Below, piece after piece: positions 27,895 through 30,580 of a stretch of 30,580 nt of DNA; within the stretch, counting starts at the first letter, position 1, and each line of letters begins with the position of its first letter. Below the pieces are notes generated by a model that ran no database searches, was not told the DNA's origin, and saw only the letters and a list, made by a program, of their open reading frames with translations. The translations under genes were made by a program, and so were the position numbers. The stretch covers positions 2,092-32,671 of the forward strand of contig DMDA01000066.1 in assembly GCA_003451595.1 (NCBI GenBank). The letters run 5' to 3'. Source of the stretch: Chloroflexota bacterium (GTDB lineage: Bacteria > Chloroflexota > Anaerolineae > Caldilineales > Caldilineaceae).

Positions 27895-28731
27895 TTACTG
27901 CCCAAGCAACAAGAACTCAGCGGAGACCCAGCCGCCGTCCGGATTCTGAGTGCCAGGCATCGGCCCGATCTTGACCCACAACCCATCAGCGGAGACCTCA
28001 ACCACTGGCACAGTTTCACCTGGCTGCACCCAACCGACAATGGCGGCGTCGGTGCTCGCTTCGGCGCGCACGCGCAGGCGCGCGCCCTCCGCTGTGACCA
28101 ATGCAAAGCCAGCAGCTGGCGGCGTCACGGTGACAGCTTCCTCAGCTGGCGCTTCCGTTGCGACAGGCGTCGCCGCTTCCTCAGTTGGCGCTTCCGTTGC
28201 GACAGGCGTCGCCGCTTCCTCAGTTGGCGCTTCCGTTGCGACAGGCGTCGCCGCTTCCTCGGCGACCGGCTCTGTTGTGGCGACCGGCGTGGTGGCTTTC
28301 GCGGGGGTGACGGCAACCGTCGGCGCGCTGGCAACTTCAGCATCAGTGATCGCCCCGGCGACAGTCACAAAGTTGGCGGAAACCCAGCCTGAACCCTGCG
28401 CCGCCTGCGGAATTGCCAATTCCAACCACAGGCCGTCGCTGCTGCGCCCAATCACTTCGTACTGCTCGCCCTCGCGGATGCCAGCGACCACGGCAGCACT
28501 TTCACTCGGCTGCGCACGTACACGCAACGAGCGCGCGGTCACGGTCGCCATGGCGCCGCTGCTGGCAACTTCTTCCGTTATCGTTGCCGTCGGGCGTGGC
28601 GTCGGCACAAGCGCCCCTGGCTCTCCGGCCAACGCGCGCTGCATATCTTCCGGGGTGATCGGCTGACAGGCCGCTGTCAGTGCCACCGCCATTGCGAGTA
28701 CACCAATCAGTAGGATTTGCTTCCAATACAT
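27895..28731 (-). CDS. SH3b-domain surface lipoprotein with Ala/Thr/Glu/Pro repeat linker
   Basis: A 278-residue lipoprotein. The signal peptide ends in a lipobox (ALTAAC, Cys22). Two bacterial SH3 domains follow: about 63-120 (ATVTARSLRVRAQPSESAAV to GWVSANFV) and about 215-276 (EGARLRVRAEASTDAAIV to GWVSAEFLLL). They are joined by a linker of about 85 residues rich in Ala, Thr, Glu and Pro, with three copies of a 13-residue unit. SH3b domains bind cell-wall peptides or other envelope polymers. The ATG at 28731 has AGAGGTG 5 nt upstream; an earlier in-frame ATG at 28746 is possible, but the shorter start gives a cleaner signal peptide. It shares the SH3b theme with the J-domain protein at 22085. 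Confidence 0.88.
   Translation of the reverse strand: MYWKQILLIGVLAMAVALTAACQPITPEDMQRALAGEPGALVPTPRPTATITEEVASSGAMATVTARSLRVRAQPSESAAVVAGIREGEQYEVIGRSSDGLWLELAIPQAAQGSGWVSANFVTVAGAITDAEVASAPTVAVTPAKATTPVATTEPVAEEAATPVATEAPTEEAATPVATEAPTEEAATPVATEAPAEEAVTVTPPAAGFALVTAEGARLRVRAEASTDAAIVGWVQPGETVPVVEVSADGLWVKIGPMPGTQNPDGGWVSAEFLLLGQ
28136..28252 (-). repeat. Three 39-bp tandem repeats in the lipoprotein linker
   Basis: Three nearly identical 39-bp units (28136-28174, 28175-28213, 28214-28252) encode ATPVATEAPTEEA-type 13-mers; only one base differs in the first unit. A partial fourth begins at 28253. The near identity points to recent expansion by slippage or recombination. Confidence 0.9.
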
Positions 28732-28766
28732 TTGTTCACCTCTCATTTTTCTCGTCCGATGCCTGG

Positions 28767-28815
28767 CTCGCTGCGATCTGCAACGAGCAATCCTGCACAC
28801 TGATCTTCAGTGTGC
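28767..28815 (-). other. Two tandem hairpins upstream of the SH3b lipoprotein gene
   Basis: A perfect 9-bp stem with a 3-nt loop (GCACACTGA at 28795-28803, complement at 28807-28815) and a second 9-bp stem (28767-28775 with 28781-28789, one G-U pair in RNA) lie 35-85 nt before the lipoprotein start. No T-run follows either. They may end the DUF2723 transcript inefficiently or structure the lipoprotein mRNA leader. The rest of the 160-bp gap shows nothing else clear. Confidence 0.5.
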
Positions 28816-28891
28816 TTCAGACACAAACATACCCATTATTCCACAGTGATAAAGGAATGCCCAAACCCCACACACGACTCGGCGCAGCGTT

Positions 28892-30580
28892 TCATGGCAA
28901 TGACGTTGTCAAGCGCCCCACCTCTTCCAGGTTGGCAGCGTCATAGATGATCAGCAGGAGCCGCTGATCTACGCCATCCGGCAGCGCAATTTCATGCACG
29001 TCGCGCACCTGAACGTCTGGCGCCCAGGTCGTCGTGGCGGCGACCTGACGGAGTGGGCTGGCGTCGATCACAGCGGCGCCGCCATCGGCCTGCATCAGTG
29101 GGGCGCCCGCAGCATCGACGATGCGCAACGAAACCTTGAGGTCGCGGTCGAGTTTCGCTGTCGGGCGCCAGTAGATCGTCAGACGCGCCACCGGCCCGCC
29201 CGCCCATTCCAATCGCTGTAGATCGTAACCTTCGAGCCGCAAGCGCCCGTCCAGGAGGGCGAGATCGCTACGGATCGACGGCGTTTGCGCGACGATCTCC
29301 CCACGCGGCCAGACGCGCACAAGCGGCCCTTCGCCCGTGAAGCTGTAATCGCTGGCAATCCCCTCTAACTCGCGCGTGAGATAGGTTGGTGCACGCGCAT
29401 CCAGGGCAGAGACCAGCGCCGCACGCCGCGCTGCCGGGTCGTTGGCGACCACGCCGGTGGCAGCCAGCCCAAGCCGTTCAGCCTGTTGCATGTACTTGAG
29501 CGCCGTGATCTCGCCCTCGATGCCGATTACGCGGCTGCCCGGCGGAAAAGCGACCTTCGCCATGTCCACAGCGTAATCGTGCACTGCCCAGTCGTGGCTG
29601 CGATTGACCATTGCGCCGCGCCCGCCGCCTACCAGCAACAGGAGCAACACGCACGCAGAGAGTGCAGTCCGCACACGTGCGTTCTGGATTGAGCGCCGGA
29701 TCACAGCGAGACCGCCGCCAGCCAGCACTGCGGCGCACAACCATACGGGCAGCATGAAGACTTCCGGGTCGCCGACTTGATAGCTGATGGCAAAGAGCAG
29801 GTTGGCCACCAACGTCAGCAGAATCAACACCCAACCGGAGCGAGCGCGGCGGTCGGCAAGCATCCCGAGACCCAGCACGCTCAGCCCTACGCCAGGCCAA
29901 CCGGTCTGCGCCAGCCATAGCCGCCACCATGCGTCTACGGAGTAACTATGGCTAAGTTCATTCACGGTAAAGAAACTGGTGTAGCGTCGCGCCAGCACGT
30001 GATCCCAGAAGCCGGCCCAGGTGTTGACGTAGCTGCCGTTCAGGTCGGCGACACCCTGCGCCGCGCGCAGGGGCAGATAGGCGTAAAGCAACAAAGGCGT
30101 CAACAGCGCCGCCAGCCAACCCAGCCAGGCGCGCTGTGGTCGCAACAGCGTTGGCGCCTCCCACAGCAGATAGACCAGCACCCCCGGCAAGAGCAACACG
30201 ACCGTGCGGTGATGCGCCAGCCCCAGCCCTATCAACGTCAGCAGCAGCAGCACACGCCGGTTGCGCGCAGCGCCAGTCAAGGCAGGGATTGTCAGCGCCG
30301 TCCAAAGGATGGCGGTCGCCAGGAGGTTGTGCAGCGCGTACACCTCGGCGACAGTGGCCTGTGACCACCAGACAGGCCCAAAGCCAAACGCCAGCGCAGC
30401 GGCAAGTCCTGCCCAGCGATCGCTGCGCCCGGTCGAGGTGCGCGTGAGCCGCTGCGCCAGCACAAACAGCAGGGCGACAGTCGCCGCAGCCGCGCCTGCA
30501 CTCAACAAATTGGTCCGCCATGCCCAGTTGCCCCATGGCAGCAGGCGGCTCCATATCCCGCCCAGCAATGTATAGAGCGG
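28892..30580 (-). CDS. DUF2723-like polytopic membrane protein, 5' end outside window
   Basis: The visible 562 residues lack the true N-terminus: the frame is open to the window edge and begins PLYTLLGGIW, which matches the HPPGYPLYTLLG motif expected about 60 residues into DUF2723 proteins. About ten membrane helices follow (for example LLSAGAAAATVALLFVLAQ, AGLAAALAFGFGPVWW, LLLLTLIGLGLAHH), with VAEVYALHNLL and LPLRAAQG as family-like spots. The last about 230 residues form a soluble domain (VIGIEGEITALKYMQQAERL, RLTIYWRPTAKLDRDLKVSLRI) that looks like a beta-rich extracytoplasmic module. DUF2723 is related to GT-C glycosyltransferases. The TTG at 30568 is not a real start. Confidence 0.8.
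   Translation of the reverse strand, partial: PLYTLLGGIWSRLLPWGNWAWRTNLLSAGAAAATVALLFVLAQRLTRTSTGRSDRWAGLAAALAFGFGPVWWSQATVAEVYALHNLLATAILWTALTIPALTGAARNRRVLLLLTLIGLGLAHHRTVVLLLPGVLVYLLWEAPTLLRPQRAWLGWLAALLTPLLLYAYLPLRAAQGVADLNGSYVNTWAGFWDHVLARRYTSFFTVNELSHSYSVDAWWRLWLAQTGWPGVGLSVLGLGMLADRRARSGWVLILLTLVANLLFAISYQVGDPEVFMLPVWLCAAVLAGGGLAVIRRSIQNARVRTALSACVLLLLLVGGGRGAMVNRSHDWAVHDYAVDMAKVAFPPGSRVIGIEGEITALKYMQQAERLGLAATGVVANDPAARRAALVSALDARAPTYLTRELEGIASDYSFTGEGPLVRVWPRGEIVAQTPSIRSDLALLDGRLRLEGYDLQRLEWAGGPVARLTIYWRPTAKLDRDLKVSLRIVDAAGAPLMQADGGAAVIDASPLRQVAATTTWAPDVQVRDVHEIALPDGVDQRLLLIIYDAANLEEVGRLTTSLP

Noticed and set aside
27072..27974. 300-residue plus-strand frame rich in Gln, Arg and His
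   Set aside because: It is antisense to the membrane-protein gene and crosses the terminator; composition is that of a shadow frame.
28136..28252. Regularly spaced repeats that might suggest a CRISPR array
   Set aside because: The repeats are contiguous without spacers, stay in frame and encode a protein linker.
27950..28666. Plus-strand frame rich in Ser, Val and Ala with repeats
   Set aside because: The repeats are the complement of the lipoprotein linker repeats; the minus-strand frame has a signal peptide and SH3b domains.

Overview
The window looks like a chromosomal segment of a GC-rich, free-living bacterium, most likely a filamentous Chloroflexota (Caldilinea/Anaerolineae-like). The clues are indirect: SH3b surface proteins with long Pro/Thr/Glu-rich linkers, a class A penicillin-binding protein with a Trp-Pro-Thr-Asp-Thr tandem tail, lipoprotein-anchored sugar-binding proteins, and large polytopic DUF2723-type membrane proteins. 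No phylogenetic marker is present, so the assignment is an inference. There are no tRNA, rRNA, CRISPR or insertion-sequence features.

Region 1 (1-11402, all minus strand) is a sugar-uptake and catabolism regulon. In transcription order it contains a SorC-family regulator, a SAF-domain NAD(P) oxidoreductase, a periplasmic sugar-binding lipoprotein, an RbsC-type permease, a double-cassette ATPase, a second RbsC-type permease, a TIM-barrel sugar isomerase/epimerase, an FGGY kinase, a KdsD-like SIS protein without CBS domains, and a DUF4038/GH140-like glycosidase cut by the window edge. The promoter of the regulator gene (perfect TTGACA -35) lies between two inverted copies of a 24-bp TGTTCA-rich element, a convincing operator pair. 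The apiosidase-like enzyme suggests a branched or otherwise rare pentose as substrate.

Region 2 (11403-14194) holds a TauE/SafE-type permease and a second, xylulokinase-like FGGY kinase, both minus strand. They are preceded by an intergenic stretch with interleaved inverted repeats, and the kinase diverges from region 3 across a 190-bp regulatory gap.

Region 3 (14195-22047, plus strand) is a second carbohydrate cluster. It holds a PHP-like protein, an unusually long zinc dehydrogenase with two Rossmann-like segments, a sorbitol-6-phosphate-dehydrogenase-like SDR, a mannitol-1-phosphate-dehydrogenase-like enzyme, a DeoR-family regulator and a rhamnulokinase-like FGGY kinase. The dehydrogenase set resembles sorbose/hexitol phosphate catabolism, but no PTS is present; the FGGY kinases could supply the phosphorylation.

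Region 4 (22048-30580) is an envelope region: a J-domain/transmembrane/SH3b protein (plus strand, possibly leaderless), then on the minus strand a class A PBP, a polytopic membrane protein, an SH3b lipoprotein with a clear terminator behind it, and a DUF2723-type membrane protein running off the right edge.
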